Shown in pieces: positions 53,741 through 64,000 of a stretch of DNA of 64,000 bases; position 1 is the first letter of the stretch; each line of letters opens with the position of its first letter. The translations under genes and the position numbers were made by a program. The notes under the pieces were generated by a model that saw only the letters and a list, made by a program, of their open reading frames with translations, was not told the DNA's origin and ran no database searches. The stretch is from Phyto melanocephala (Eukaryota; Arthropoda; Insecta; Diptera; Rhinophoridae), in NCBI GenBank assembly GCA_941918925.1, contig OW799233.1:3836001-3900000 (forward strand), given 5' to 3'.

Positions 53741-55631
53741 ATTGGTGGAGCCAGCTATACGCCCCAGGTTCAACTAGTCTTAAATAAAAAAGTATAAATC
53801 ATCTATACTTAAGGACTATTTAGCATTTGTTTGCATAAAGGATAATTTTTTTTTGGTTTAAATATTTTTTATTAAGTTAAGTTCATATAATAGATGACCT
53901 CATATATTCAATGTGACGCTAAAATACAAATAGGTATTTATAGTAAAGAAAGAATGATTTTCCATCTTTTGGTAATAATTTGAATTGTTGGATGATATTG
54001 TTGTTGTGGTTTTTGTTGTTTTGTATTCAATATATTTGTTTGCAAAATATTTGTTATTGCGAATCCTTGTATGTATTTATATGTTTGGTTATATGTGGGA
54101 AGGACACATTTATGTCTTGTGTGTATTTTTATTGTTAAAACATAAAAAGCCAAAAGACAAACACTCTTGAGTCATAAAAAGATGCCGTAAGACAAACACT
54201 GCGGCAAAGTATAAAGAAACGAATACAAAACAAGTAGTGGAAATAGTAGAAATCAAACATTCAAGCTTAAAAATATACTCATAAGAACATAAAGATCAAA
54301 TGTCAATAAAGCACAGTAAAAAAAATTGGAAAATACGTATGTATGTATGTATGTATAGGATTTTACTTTAAGGCAGGAATTTTAAAGAAATAAATCCATT
54401 TTAATTCAATGTTACAAATACACAGTTTGGTATGATTTGTATAGCATATTTTTGCGGGCTTGCTTTCATCTCGGACTACTTTTTATAACAATACAAACTT
54501 TAAAGCTCTGCAAAATGAAATTTATGTTTGTGTGCTTATGTCTTAAACGACACAGATGAAAGTTGGAACTTGTATTGTCATAAAAATGAATCGAATCCTT
54601 AAGACACATTCAATAAGTTGTTGTGTGTTTTGTTCTTTTAGTCTTAAGAAAAATGAAAATAAAAAAGTTAAGACCTTTTATCGCTTTAAATATGGTTATT
54701 TGCTGAAAAAAAAGACGAAAACAAAACAATGACTAAACTCTAGAGTAGGAGTCTAAGGGAGACGTTGATTGGTTTAAATAGAAACAGAAGCAGAAACTTT
54801 AATGTTTATGACCAACAAATTGTTTCAAAGGATATAGACCATCATACCGTACAAATACAAACAGTTAAATTGTATATAAAATATGAGGTTAATAAAAAGG
54901 ACCTTAAAATTTATATGCATTCTCTTGTGCATACACGTTTCCTATACATAAGAGCAAACACACATGTGTTCGTATGTGTTTTAGATGAAATTTTCTTAAA
55001 AATTAATTTTTCGTTACCCCATATAAATCATGACCATACAAAAGTCTTTTAAATCCTTTGTAAAGGTACGAGTAATATTGTATTATTATGAGTGTAATTT
55101 TGTTTTTGTTTTTGTTTTTTGTAAAACGTTAACATATTTCAACGACATATGGTGCATAAATAGTCCATATTGAAGAAAATTTATCTTTTCTGTTTGTATT
55201 TTTTATTTTTCTTTTATTTTTTTGTTGTTAAACATAGTAGCAAAATTATATTATAGTATTGTTTTGGAGGGAAAAAAGAAAGAAATGTTGAAAAAAAATC
55301 TAAGTAAACATGTCCCTTTTTATTTGACAAGTACATATGACGAGTATGTTGCAAATTCAATATTTACCCACAATTTTACATTTTTCGTCACTTTTGTTTC
55401 GAGTTCTCAAAGGAAACAAAAAAAAATAAAAAATTTAAAAATTAAATACGAGGACAGTGGTTTTTAAAAAGATTTAATATAACACGACATCGCAAACCAT
55501 ACAAATTAAGAAAAAATATTTGAGGGTTCTTTCGCAAATAAAGCTTTAACACAAATCAGTGCAAAATATTAAAAACTATTTTAAAATCTATTTACACATA
55601 CTATTTATACATACTAGAGATGTATCGTTAA
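53741..55631. other. Long AT-rich stretch
   Basis: TATG run at 54337-54356. ORFs (up to 95 codons) start with non-ATG codons or are low-complexity. No supported gene. Confidence 0.45.
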
Positions 55632-56944
55632 TAGGGTTTGGGAACCGGGAATACCCGCCCGGGAATTCTCGGGAATGAACCACTTATTATTCCCGGAAAA
55701 ATTTTGCTCTTATTCCCGGGAAAACGGGAAATAAAAAATATGTAGTATATTAGGAAATATATTTAATTTTATTTTTAATTTCTTATCTGTTTTGGTAAAT
55801 TTAAAGAATATTTGAATAAAAAGTAAGGTTTTTAATTTATTAGCGTTTTTTAATTGCTAAGTATTTACAACTTTTCTCAAATACGAATATGTAAAAGAAA
55901 AACAAACATCGTCGGTCAAAAATATTTCACGCCAAAGTTAACGACTTTCTGGAATTATTTTTAATAAGTGCTTATAAACTTCAAGTGAATTAATTATATA
56001 CATACATACATAATTGAATGTTTTCTTGTATATAAATATTTTTTATAACAACCAGCAGTAGTTTCCATGGTTCATTTTTATAAATAAAATCGTATGTACA
56101 AATTGTGTTTAAAAGTGGTCACATAATTTGTAAATATAATTTTTTTCATTTATGATTGAATTATTCTAATAATACTTTTTTATAAAATTCACTTTGTTTA
56201 CAAGCAAAATGTCTGAAGTCTGGAACTATTTTCAAAAAGTAGACAACGCAGCACAATGTAATATTTTCCCGAAAAGGTTAATATTCAAGGGCGGTAGTAC
56301 TAGTGGTCTCATACGGCACCTTCTTTTTGTCCATAAAATAAAATTTGAAAACAATTCTTTAACACCTGCACCAAGTGAAAAAATAATTCCACAATTAAAA
56401 GTTTTTTAGACACCCAAACATTACCAGAAATTGTTTCAAAATTGGTAGCAGTCGATGGAATATCTATTCGAACAATTACACAAAGTTCTTTTATTCGTCA
56501 AAGTTTTTTCCAGTAAAATATGACGTTACCAAAATGAAACTGATGTTAAAAACATTGTAATAAAATATTACAACGCCGTTAAAAATACGATGGTGAAAAC
56601 AATATCGAGTCAAATTTGTGACAATTTGTGGTTTGCTCTTGTATTAGACGAGTGGAGTAGTGTTGCCTAAAAAAAGTATCTGTTTACATGGCAATAATTA
56701 TTTTTATAATTTGGGTTAAGTTTATATTTCCGGAAGATGTAATGCTGGCACAATAAGGACTCTAATGGAAAATAAACTACTACTAATACAATGAATTATT
56801 AACCAAATGGTGATGTTAAAGTTAACAAACATTATTTATTTTAAAAGAAATATTATTTTCGGGAATCCCGGGAATTCCCGGGAAGACGATTTTTTAATTC
56901 CCGTTTCCCGGGAAAGTAAAAATACCGGGAAATCCCAAACCCTA
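55632..56944 (+). mobile_element. hAT-superfamily transposon with perfect 8-bp TSD
   Basis: Ends TAGGGTTTGGGA and its inverted copy TCCCAAACCCTA are perfect. ATCGTTAA flanks both sides (55624-55631 and 56945-56952), the 8-bp duplication of hAT elements (established). The subterminal parts are packed with CCCGGGAA / TTCCCGGG-type repeats (about 55650-55730 and 56860-56930), unusual in so AT-rich a region and probably transposase-binding sites. Inside is a truncated transposase gene. Confidence 0.92.
56209..56690 (+). pseudogene. Truncated hAT transposase with defective BED finger
   Basis: MSEVWNYFQKVDNAAQCNIF then PKRLIFKGGSTSGLIRHLLF and VHKI is a BED zinc finger ('W.yF......a.C..C.k......gstS.L..HL...H'), but the second cysteine is F, so metal binding would fail. 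After a stop the frame resumes with VDGISIRTITQSSFIRQ and DVKNIVIKYYNAVKNTMVKT, then SQICDNLWFALVLDEWSSV with the first catalytic-region aspartate, as in hAT enzymes. The catalytic domain and dimerisation C-terminus are missing. Confidence 0.8.
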
Positions 56945-57119
56945 ATCGTTAAGCATTTTTGCCGATATAACATCGATACAAGTTGTAAACAAATGGTAAA
57001 TAAAAACATTTATATGGACAACACTTTCCCAAATATTCCTTTAAGTTTGAATTTCAAATAAGAATTTTAAAAATATTTGTAGTTATAGGTAACAAATATC
57101 GCTTAAAATATATTTTCTT

Positions 57120-57720
57120 TCAATTTTGAATACCACATCCTGTTTACTTATTGTTTTTTTTTTAATTAATTAATCTTTGTCCTGGTAATTACAGATGTAA
57201 CACATAAAGAATCTGCGAAATTTGTTGGGCTCTTCTCAAGTCATACTGCTACATACATATTTACAGCAATTGTATATTAAGAGTATTTTCTTTGTATTCG
57301 ATATACCATGCCCACTTTTTTAATTTTTTCATACAAGCCTTGTCCTGGTAATTAAAAATGCAACACAAACTTTTTTTCATATTAACAATGTCCTGGTTAT
57401 TGTGAATACAAAAAAAAAATAATAATAATCAGCGAAATCCGTCATGCTTTTTCTAAGATATTCTCTTATATTCATAAGGAAATTGTAAATCAGATTAATT
57501 AACTTTGTATTTTAAATATCACGCCCACTTAAAGAAAAATTGTTTATAAACGTTATCCTTGTAATTACGAAAATACAACACAAAATAAGATTATAGAAAT
57601 CCGTCGAGAGATTCTAATGTGCGATAATTTTTATAAAATGAATATATTTTACTTAAAACAATGAAAATAATCAGCGAAATCGATAAAGCCGTGCTTAAAT
57701 TCAAGTTCAAGCTTTTACAT
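57120..57720. repeat. Diverged tandem units (about 150-200 bp)
   Basis: 'gtcctggtaatta...' recurs at about 57179, 57343, 57389 and 57554; 'cacgcccact' or variants at 57308 and 57520; 'aatcagcgaaatc' or variants at 57209, 57427 and 57669. The units are diverged and incomplete, so this is an old tandem region or the inside of a decayed element. A related 'accacgcccacttttacg' piece occurs near 27218. Confidence 0.55.
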
Positions 57721-58466
57721 ACATTCGGCACTTGTGTTTTATATATGTGCGTGCATGTATTGCGGTCGACCCAGTAACAGTTTTCTATTAAAGTACTGAA
57801 AAAAACAATTTGTATCAACAATGTTGATTCAACGCATGTGTTAGTAGCAACTTTAAAACCTTATAACTTCTAAAATACCGAACCAATTTTTATACGATTC
57901 AAATTTTGCACATTAGCAGGGAAATTCCTTTTAATTAAAATATTTTTTTCTTAATTGTAGAATGTGAGCGTAAACTCGATAGCAAAAAATTTACTTGCCT
58001 ATTCATATGAAAGAGATACACATATTTTTTATTAAATCGATGTTTAAATTAGCAAAACCATAATGAATATAATTTTTTTTTCAAAGTACAAATCTGAACT
58101 GAAAACGAACATTTTAAAACTCTTTCTTAAATCTTAAATAAATTTTTATGTATCATAGCAATGCATCAGCACATTCATCGATTTGCCTTCAGTAAAGCAC
58201 AATCTTCAATATTCATGGGAGTATGTTTAGATTATATTCCCTACAATATTGAAAAGTCACAAGAGAGTGACAACTGGTTATACGAACAAAAAATCGAATT
58301 TGCATTGATTTGGGTTACAGTCGTACATACATATACCCGCATAACCGGTTGTGTATATGTAGTTTCGTTGATAAGGATTATGTAAAATTTTCACGAGCTT
58401 AACGAGTAATTTTAGTAGTAAAAAATATAAAGACGTAGGGACTTTTTGTTACTTTTATAATTTTGT
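57721..58466. other. Non-coding stretch
   Basis: AT-rich. A 74-codon ATG ORF at 58161-58385 shows no motif. Confidence 0.4.
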
Positions 58467-58498
58467 TTTGTAGTAGTAAAAATTTTTACTACTACAAA
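58467..58498. repeat. Perfect 32-bp palindrome
   Basis: TTTGTAGTAGTAAAAA joined directly to its complement TTTTTACTACTACAAA, no loop. A partial TAGTAGTAAAAA occurs about 60 bases upstream. Confidence 0.95.
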
Positions 58499-58621
58499 TT
58501 TGTACCTCAAAACTCACTGTTAAATAAGTTGGATAATTTTTGAGAATTTATTTTTATTTTGTTTTTATTGAATTTATTCTAAAACCTTTTAAAATGAAAA
58601 TCATAATTATTTAACTGTCCT

Positions 58622-59189
58622 TTATAAAGGGTCCGCCAAATAACTTCTTTTTTTTTTGAAAATGCTATAAAAAATGTGTAGCTTCGGCTGTGTGGCACGT
58701 AGCGCCGTCCTGTTGAAACCAAATGTTGCCAATATCCTCCTCTTCAATTTTTGTAAACAAAAATTCGTTGTGAACATTGTCCGATAACGATCGTCATTGA
58801 CTACGGCCACTCCTTGCTCATTTTCAAAGAAAAATGGCTCAATTATGCCTCTGGACCAAAATCCGCACCAAACAGTGACCCGTTTTGGGTGTATCGGCTT
58901 TTCAATGTATGCGTGCGGGTTTTCTGTGCCCCAAATGCGATAATATCGCTTGTTTACAAACCCGCCAAGTTCAAAATGAGCTTCATCTGAAAAGATTTTT
59001 TTGGCAAAATCGGCCAAAGTAATGTCGCAATATTTCCCAGCGTTGTTCAAACGTATACACAACCATATTCGTTCAGCGGAAGGATAAAACTAATAATAAT
59101 CTGTCAAATCAGACATGAACTAAGTGTTACCATTCACGAAATAAGCATTAGTTGAAAATAAAAAACGTTAGCTGGCGGACCATTTATAA
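58622..59189 (-). mobile_element. Mariner-like deletion derivative with TIRs
   Basis: The 23-base ends (TTATAAAGGGTCCGCCAAAT... and the inverted TTATAAATGGTCCGCCAGCT...) match at about 20 of 23. The 568-bp element keeps both ends, the first codons of the transposase and part of its catalytic domain on the minus strand, while the middle and end of the gene are deleted. Confidence 0.85.
58640..59118 (-). pseudogene. Transposase fragment inside the mariner derivative
   Basis: At about 59065, MVVYTFEQRWEILRHYF is the N-terminal start. It jumps directly to ADFAKKIFSDEAHFELGGFV (first catalytic D), then NKRYYRIWGTENPHAYIEKP, IHPKRVTVWCGFWSRGIIEP and FFFENEQGVAVVNDDRYRTM. Then frameshifts follow around FGFNRTALRATQP, where WFQQDGA..H is expected. 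The fusion point deletes roughly 130 residues. Same family as the fragments at 7.6, 19.1 and 21.3 kb. Confidence 0.85.
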
Positions 59190-59433
59190 GTGAAAATTAA
59201 TTTAAAAAAGAAATGAAATGAACAAAATTTAAAATTTGTTAATGATGTTTTGTCTGAAATCCACTATTATTTAATAATAAAAAAATGCTAGTGCAATAAT
59301 TCTTTAAAAATCATGAAATCTAAGCTTCAAATAAAAACAAATTTTCGAAAAATTTTTGAATCTCTTTAATTGTAGTTAAAAATTTTAATTTTTAATTTAC
59401 TAGATTATTTAGGATATGCTCCCATAATTTTTC
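59190..59433. other. Spacer
   Basis: AT-rich; nothing recognised. Confidence 0.4.
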
Positions 59434-59555
59434 AATTGTATTTATTTGGTTGTTTTATTTCAAGAATTTGGGTAAAGGTTTACTGATGATCTGGCATAAG
59501 CACCAGTGAAATGCATATAAACCAGCTTAAACCCAACAACCAAATAAATACAATT
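59434..59555. repeat. 122-bp hairpin with perfect 21-bp arms
   Basis: AATTGTATTTATTTGGTTGT (+T) at the left and its exact inverse at the right. The inner part also pairs partially (GGTTTA / TAAACC, CTGG / CCAG), giving a long imperfect hairpin. Could be a tiny MITE or a hairpin RNA source; no target duplication found. Confidence 0.7.
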
Positions 59556-59734
59556 TTAATTTTTATTAAAAAAATATCTAAAAGCTTTATTATTACTAAA
59601 AAATAAATTTTGGAAAAATTTAAATTTACGAAAATCAATAAATTTTTTAGATTAATAATTTTTATATTTTATTTTAATTTAATTTATTAAAATCAACAAT
59701 TTAATAATAAGAATTTTTTTTCAAAAATCGAAAA
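59556..59734. other. AT-rich spacer
   Basis: No feature recognised. Confidence 0.4.
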
Positions 59735-60024
59735 TTGTCGAAATATTTTCACTACTTTCATTGTACAATCTCACCACTTCACTGTCCAGCAACTGTCCAT
59801 GTCATAAGAACAAATAATACTCACACGTATGTAAAGAAAATCTATATAGTGAAAAAATATTCCAAAATAAACATCCAAAAAGAACATACAAACAAACAAG
59901 TGAAATGTATTGTGTGGAAGTATCGTAATTTTGTGTTTTTTTTTTGTTTTTGTTTTTGTGTGAATGCAACTTCATATAAAAATCATTCAAATGTAGAAAA
60001 TTTAAGTAAATTTGGCGAATAAAT
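59735..60024 (+). other. Candidate untranslated first exon
   Basis: From about 59745 the sequence has the character of a fly leader (TTTCACTACTTTCATTGTAC, then A/C/T-rich with GTGAAA words) and runs to a very strong donor, GAATAAAT|GTGAGTGAGTG at 60025. No ATG frame of note is present; the only long frame starts from a TTG. No TATA. The gene is unknown and the exon is a hypothesis. Confidence 0.25.
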
Positions 60025-61309
60025 GTGAGTGAGTGAATGTTTGAGATTGTTTTTTTTTTTTTTGAAAGGGATGATATGAAAAATATAAAAAAATAATAAA
60101 AATATTTTTTGAAAACAATGTTAACATGTCCTTTGTTTAACGAATCGTGCAAATGCGGGCAACAAGCTTTACTACTACTCCTGTTGTTGTCGCTTGTTTT
60201 TGTTTTTCTTCTTTCCTCACACCGTTTGGCTAGCAAAAAACAAAAATTGAAAAACTCATAAAAAAGTTAAATGTTTTTTAATAAAATTTGTTGTTATTGT
60301 ATTAAGAAATTAAGGCGCCAGAAAAACTACTTTCATAATAATTTTAACAGTTTAAATCCTTTTTTATTGCTGTTCGTAGTGGTGGTGCTGGTGGTGTTTG
60401 TAAATTCTTAAAAAAAAAACAAATCTCAGCCAGCCCTTAAAAGTATGCTATAAAAATGTTTGAAATTATCATCATTTTAATTTTTGTTTGCGTATAAAAG
60501 TCAGGAATTTAATAAAAACCACGTAAAATTGTGGCCTCAAAAATTTCACACTTAAAATCATGGTTAGAAAAAAACCTCATAAAATTATTATGCTGATGGC
60601 CAAAAAATGTAGTCTTTGGCAAATAACCCACAGGCTATAATACTGAAATCATAAATAGGAAAAAGTCAAAATATTCTTTAGACAAGCTGATGGTTAAAGA
60701 AAAGTTTCTTTAAGTTTTCTTTGTTTTATTTGTATAAAAAAAAATAATTTTAACTTTCTGAACAGCAAAAATATTTACTTTAATTAGCTCAAGAACGAAA
60801 ATATCTTTCTAAGAACCAGCACCCTACAAAAATACCAACGGCTGGAAGTGCAAGGGTAGTGTCATAAATATTTGGTCTACCTTTTTCGGAATTTTCCAGC
60901 ATTGATATTGAAAATTGAAAATCATATAAAAAACAAATTTTGGGTGGAATTTAAAATAACAAAAAAAATTAAATAAAAGAAGCTTATGACTTAAAATTTT
61001 TTTACTTTTGCCTGAAAATAATTTTTAATGGTGGTCAGAGCTGATATTTATCTAGCAGACTAATAGTGTGTGACTTAAGATGTCCCCATATTAAGCTTAA
61101 GAGTATTTAATATGAAATCGGGAAATATTTTAATTCAAGTGGTTTGTACAGATACTTATAATGAATGAGTAAACACACGTTGATATTCCATTCATTGGGC
61201 ATGTTTATCATCAATTTTTCAGAGCGGCATTATTTTTCTATCCTTTAGCAGGGCTTAAGCTCTGTACAATTTTATTTAGCCACGTGGCAGTATAATGATT
61301 CCACCATAA
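60025..61309. other. Long AT-rich stretch
   Basis: T run near 60050 and a GGTGGTGCTGGTGGTG stretch near 60379. No supported gene. Confidence 0.45.
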
Positions 61310-61680
61310 TTGATTGGCGTTGAGGAAGCAGTATTACCATCGCCTACTAAAAAATGGGTGCCTTGGCAACCTCTGCATGTTTTTTTTCGATTAACAGACA
61401 AACTTAAATATACAAGAGAGGTAAGCATTTTTCATGTCTGTAAGCCGGGGCAACGTTTTGCTTTTTTTTAATATTGAGAATTAATAGCATTTTAGCTATT
61501 TTTAGGTCCACTTAGCCATTGACTTTATTTAAATTTAGTGGATGAAGAAGCCCTACATTGAATCCCCACATTGAAAGCAATTAAAAATATTCAAGAACAG
61601 TTGGAAATTTTGAAAATGGAAGAAGGATTAGTTAAAAAAAATAATGAAATATTTAAGAGAAAAAAATCGAAAATAGTTAA
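61310..61680 (+). pseudogene. Possible two-exon coding remnant
   Basis: LIGVEEAVLPSPTKKWVPWQ then PLHVFFRLTDKLKYTRE ends at a good donor, GAGAG|GTAAGC (61421). A TTTTAGCTATTTTTAG acceptor (61506) leads, in another frame after a stop, to LKAIKNIQEQLEILKMEEGL VKKNNEIFKRKK, a charged helix. This resembles the layout of SANT-type transposon accessory proteins, but the domain itself is not recognisable and the frames do not join cleanly. Probably a decayed element gene. Confidence 0.3.
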
Positions 61681-61749
61681 AATATATACTTATACATTAT
61701 GTCCTGTGGTGAGACGATATGTGTTTAATTTCTCTCCAGCTTAGGTCCC

Positions 61750-62530
61750 TCTGACTTATTTCGCAATCGAGTTGATGCCTCTATGTATGGAATGTAATCC
61801 TACCCTGGGGTGTCCAACGTATGAACGTCATTTTCGGTTAAGTACATCTACTTGGACTGGGCTTTTAATGTGTTCTGTTCCAAAAATGTGCATTCTATTC
61901 TGGTTTTAACATATCGTATGTTTAATTGGTTTTTTCATATTCGGTATGTCACATCATTACTAGATACACCCGTGTTCGTAATGATGCTACCAAGGTAACA
62001 AAAAGACTCTACATCAACCAGGTCTACTTTGCGTGTCTTAAATTTGCTTCTATTAATGGGCTGGCATCACGTACTTTTGCTCTTCGCAGTGCTAATTTTA
62101 AGGCTTAAACCTCCAGGGCCTTTAATTTAGATACCATATCCCTGGGGCAACAAGCAGATAACGTCTACATATTCGAGACATTTAAAGTGTTCATTGAGGT
62201 CCCACCTTATCCCTCGGAACAATATTTAAAAGTATTGGGATAATAAGCATTCTCCTGTGAGTATATCAAAGCGACTGCTTAGAGCGTGGTCATAGACAAT
62301 AGAGAGATAAAATCAATGAGATGAGTTCTGGAGGAATACCCTTACAAGTAAGAGCGGCTCATATCACGGTGTCGCTTATAGTATCGAACGATTTCTCGAA
62401 GTCGTTAAGCAACATATACGCAGATGACTGTTATTTGGTGGATTATTCCGATATAATTCGCAAGTAATTTGTATACTTAGTCAATGCAAGACTTCTTTGG
62501 ACGAAATCCAGCTCATGCCTGAGGTTAAAA
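61750..62530 (-). pseudogene. Decayed non-LTR retrotransposon RT (RTE-like)
   Basis: On the minus strand the clearest part is KTRKVDLVDVESFCYLGSII then TNTGVSSNDVTYRI, the 'v..f.YLGS.i...g....di..RI' motif behind the RT core. Upstream (62250-62520), broken pieces follow the finger/palm order, including LDFVQRS-type and ICCLTTSRN. The ORF annotated-looking on the opposite strand (61926-62108) is a shadow. Same family as the 14.8, 18.1 and 22.1 kb fragments. Confidence 0.7.
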
Positions 62531-62607
62531 AAGTTTAAAAAAAGTTGATCAAGTTTTAAACCAATCTGAAATATCTATAAAAGTTAAAAAATTGTTTTAA
62601 ATATGCC

Positions 62608-62745
62608 GGTGCCCCGGTGGACTAGTCAGTAGTGTGCTGGTGTGCTAGTTTGGAGGTTGCGGGTTCGATTCCCACCAAAGACTCTGGTGTTGTCCAAATT
62701 TGATTTAGGTGTCAATTCTTATACAAAGAGAAAAAGGTCGAAAAG
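62608..62745 (+). mobile_element. tRNA-related SINE, copy with B box
   Basis: GGTGCCCCGGTGGACTAGTC AGTAGTGTGCTGGTGTGCTAG is followed by GGTTGCGGGTTCGATTCCC: a B box GGTTCGATTCC about 40 bases behind an A-box-like TGGACTAGTCAGTAG, the pol III promoter layout of tRNA-derived SINEs. The head is shared with the SINE at 18892-19023. It ends in A-rich sequence; no target duplication was recognised. Confidence 0.75.
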
Positions 62746-63731
62746 TTTAAAATTAAAAAAAAAAATTCAAAAATTGATTCGAAATAATAAATAGCAAAAA
62801 TTAGTTTAATTTAATTAAAATTTCAGGGAATAAAAAAAAATAAACAAGATTTAAGCTTTAGTTATGATTTTTAAATTAAATATTGTCTTGGAATTTTTAT
62901 ATAGAATTTGTTAAAAAAAACGGCTTTAATTAAGACTTTCCAAAGTCTTTTTTTTACAAAACAACCCTCGTATGTTTGTTACTAATATTTAAAATATAAG
63001 CACCATGAAAACACCCCCACAATACCATTTACTTACGTACTTACAAGGTTGTTAAGCTCTTTTGTCAGTGGTATTATTTAGAACACCGAGAACGGGGAGG
63101 GGGTTTTTAAAATAAGAAAAAGGAAAATTAACTTGCTATCGCCTGTTTGTAGTCATAAGAACTCCCACTTCTAACACGTCATGCCATTCTAACTTTTACA
63201 CTTTTTTTCATTAGAATAATCACTTTCAAACAACACTAACAATTTTGGATGATTGCTGTTAATACCTCCAATGTCTACGACTATTTTTTGCCAGAGTAAG
63301 TATGTATAGTACTCCTAAATATGGGAAATTGTTAACCTCAACAATATATTGTTTTTCTTTCCTTTTTTTTCTTGTAATTTTTTGTTTTTGTGTTAATGTT
63401 AATGTTTAGCCAAAAACCAAATTGTCTTACAATTGCCTTCACCAGCCGTGTGACTTTGGTTCTTTAGTTGCGTTTTGGTGTTGTTGTTGTTGGTGGATCC
63501 CTTAGGGAATTATTTTTATACAAAATCTCAAGTTAAAAATCAACGATTTACAATCATTTTGTTAAATGGCAAAAGTTTTGTTCAATTTTACGTGTAAGCA
63601 AGCATTAAGAATACAATATACTTTAAATTGTTTTAATGGTTTCTTTATAAGTTTCTTAACTTTTTGCCTTAATTATTTGAAGTGCGGCAAGAGACTCTAA
63701 GCGAAAAAAAAACAACGTTACTGCTTATTAG

Positions 63732-63765
<34 letters not shown>

Positions 63766-64000
63766 TGTATGTAGGTATCTACACACGATTAAATAAATCA
63801 CATTTTTTATTTGAAATACTCTTTTAATTGTATTTTAATGGCACACAAATAAAACTAATTTTCTGTATAGAGAATTTATCAGCCACGAGTTATTAAAAAG
63901 TTCGTTTCCATATTTATAATAAATCCAATATTTTTGTACAAAATTTCTTTAAAATAAACCTTTAACAACCCTAAACACACCTAGAAAACCAAAAATCAAA
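62746..64000. other. AT-rich end of the window
   Basis: Contains GTTGTTGTTGGTGG near 63481 and a (TATG)n run near 63731. No gene, element end or RNA recognised. Confidence 0.45.
63731..63772. repeat. (TATG)n microsatellite
   Basis: About ten tetranucleotide units, the longest of several TATG runs in the window. Confidence 0.95.

Noticed and set aside
59802..60236. 144-codon minus-strand ORF
   Set aside because: Lysine/asparagine/phenylalanine-rich low-complexity translation of AT-rich sequence, no motif.
61926..62108. Plus-strand ORF of 60 codons
   Set aside because: Shadow of the minus-strand YLGS-containing RT fragment.
1..64000. CRISPR arrays, bacterial operons, phage or rRNA genes
   Set aside because: No spaced direct repeats with unique spacers (the 11-bp array has none), no ribosome-binding-site-led ORFs and no rRNA-like sequence.

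Overview
This looks like a piece of nuclear DNA from a brachyceran fly, probably a calyptrate (blowfly or house-fly type). The reasons are: very high A+T; introns of about 50-75 bp with GT..AG ends; two attacin-family (dipteran antimicrobial peptide) sequences; eukaryotic tRNA-Ala and tRNA-Pro genes; and a dense mix of insect transposons. Nothing indicates bacterial, phage or organelle DNA. I found no complete, intact host protein gene. The window reads as gene-poor intergenic or long-intron sequence that was colonised repeatedly and then decayed. Species and gene names are inferences.

Layout. 1-11 kb: AT-rich sequence with a fragment of a dispersed repeat here called the TTCGGC family, a candidate core promoter with a CAA-rich leader (1.73-2.05 kb), an 8-bp-TSD MITE (2.96 kb), mariner remains (7.6 kb), two related foldback elements (0.28 and 8.87 kb) and a pogo/Tigger remnant (9.6-10.85 kb). 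11-23 kb: a long TTCGGC copy, a MITE with Harbinger-like ends, decayed non-LTR (RTE-like) reverse transcriptase fragments, a hairpin MITE, a possible first coding exon (17.4 kb), a SINE with a perfect 13-bp target duplication inside an RTE copy, and two more mariner fragments. 25-31 kb: a pogo-type deletion derivative, a TTCGGC copy and an attacin-like gene broken by an in-frame stop (29.78-30.23 kb). 31-39 kb: a TTCGGC copy, then a nested pair of DNA transposons whose inner member is a PIF/Harbinger element with an intact Myb/SANT-like gene and a damaged nuclease gene; then two Helitrons flanking a 5'-truncated attacin domain; then two TTCGGC copies, one carrying a nested MITE.

39-44 kb: the most gene-like part, with a well-formed first coding exon on the minus strand, two identical tRNA-Ala(AGC) genes, one tRNA-Pro(TGG) gene, another possible coding exon, and a GCC triplet run. 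44-51 kb: mostly AT-rich, with remnants of two retro/transposon proteins. 51.29-52.77 kb: a nearly perfect 11-bp satellite of about 134 units. 53-64 kb: a TTCGGC copy, a hAT element with perfect 8-bp TSD, a mariner deletion derivative with TIRs, perfect palindromes/hairpins, an RTE fragment and a second SINE copy.

Most of the structure is transposon biology: autonomous families that have lost their enzymes (Harbinger, mariner, hAT, pogo, RTE) beside short derivatives (MITEs, SINEs, Helitrons without Rep/helicase). The two attacin sequences lie about 6 kb apart on the same strand with the Harbinger and Helitron insertions between or around them, suggesting a small immune-gene cluster broken up by mobile DNA.
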